Shown here: one piece after another, positions 63,930 through 64,000 of the stretch | Layout: each line of letters opens with the position of its first letter | Position numbering within the stretch: the first letter of the stretch is position 1 | Origin: Poa pratensis | Taxonomy: Eukaryota > Streptophyta > Magnoliopsida > Poales > Poaceae | Reading direction: 5' to 3' | DNA: 64,000 nucleotides | Assembly (NCBI GenBank): GCA_947311845.1 | Contig: CAMZMU010000115.1 | Coordinates: 30,403,401 to 30,467,400, forward strand | The notes under the pieces: generated by a model | The model's input: only the letters and a program-made list of their open reading frames with translations | What the model was told of the DNA's origin: nothing | Database searches by the model: none | Translations under genes and position numbers: made by a program

Positions 63930-64000
63930 TTTGGTCCCGGTTGTTCTTACCAACCGGGACGAAAGGGTCTTTGGTCCCGGTTTGTAAGAACAACCGGGAC
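63930..64000. repeat. Right CACTA subterminal repeats (start)
   Basis: TTGGTCCCGGTTGTTCTTAC, ACCAACCGGGACGAAAGGG and GGTCCCGGTTTGTAAGAACA mirror the left subterminal motifs. The array runs out of the window. Confidence 0.9.

Larger units (their letters stand above)
59724..64000 (-). mobile_element. CACTA (En/Spm) element, continues past the window
   Basis: The left end CACCGCTAGAAAAATGG is close to the CACTA(C)TAGAAAAA consensus with one or two changes. Subterminal arrays of GGTCCCGGTT/AACCGGGAC lie at 59743-59900 and 63930-64000. Minus-strand genes are CACTA accessory ORFs. The TNP2-type transposase was not seen, and the Ulp1-like protease is only a C-terminal piece. The right terminus is outside the window. 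Confidence 0.85.

Overview
The window is nuclear DNA of a grass, probably a Pooideae or Triticeae-like species. The evidence is GC-rich plant gene exons with GT-AG introns beside AT-rich intergenic DNA, CACTA termini built of the TCCCGGTT/AACCGGGA motif typical of grasses, PIF/Harbinger, Stowaway, hAT, MULE and Helitron elements, and an LTR retrotransposon primed by initiator tRNA-Met. No prokaryotic or organellar gene organisation and no convincing tRNA or rRNA gene was seen.

Region 1 to about 44.7 kb is a degenerate array of a long tandem macro-repeat. I call its parts P (GC-richer, about 0.7 kb), Q (AT-rich core), R and S (two alternative segments after Q). Seven Q cores are recognisable, near 2.24, 4.84, 11.3, 18.2, 26.7, 36.95 and 44.39 kb. 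Q-R-P and Q-S-P units seem to alternate. Once later insertions are subtracted, most copies are about 3 to 3.5 kb apart. Almost every copy has been split by a transposon: two hATs (one with a second hAT inside), two MULEs (one holding a CCCH zinc-finger gene fragment, the other holding a Harbinger with an ORF1 gene), four or five Helitrons (one holding Ran GTPase exons), two poly(A) retroposons, several MITEs, and a very young chromovirus-type Ty3/gypsy element at 30542-36225 with 5-bp TSDs and LTRs differing at one base. The array provides its own uninterrupted paralogous sites, so many insertion boundaries can be fixed.

Region 45-50.5 kb is a 5'-truncated LINE split by a non-autonomous LTR retrotransposon (45253-49616, TSD GTCCT) whose interior is almost entirely minisatellites. 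From 50.96 to 53.2 kb lies a degenerate array of a GGAACCATTTT motif.

Region 53-59 kb is the gene-bearing part. A complete seven-exon HMGB-type chromatin protein gene lies on the minus strand (53853-55269). Two LINE 3' ends and a LINE ORF2 remnant follow, then a single-exon minus-strand gene (58294-58929) that keeps the N-terminal and C-terminal parts of a BCS1/ASD-type AAA-ATPase but lacks the entire ATPase core.

Region 59.5-64 kb has two MITE-like sequences and then a CACTA element running off the window end, with a broken accessory ORF and a Ulp1-like protease remnant but no visible TNP2-type transposase. Most protein-coding capacity therefore belongs to transposons. The likely host genes are the HMGB gene and, if expressed, the core-less AAA-ATPase gene.
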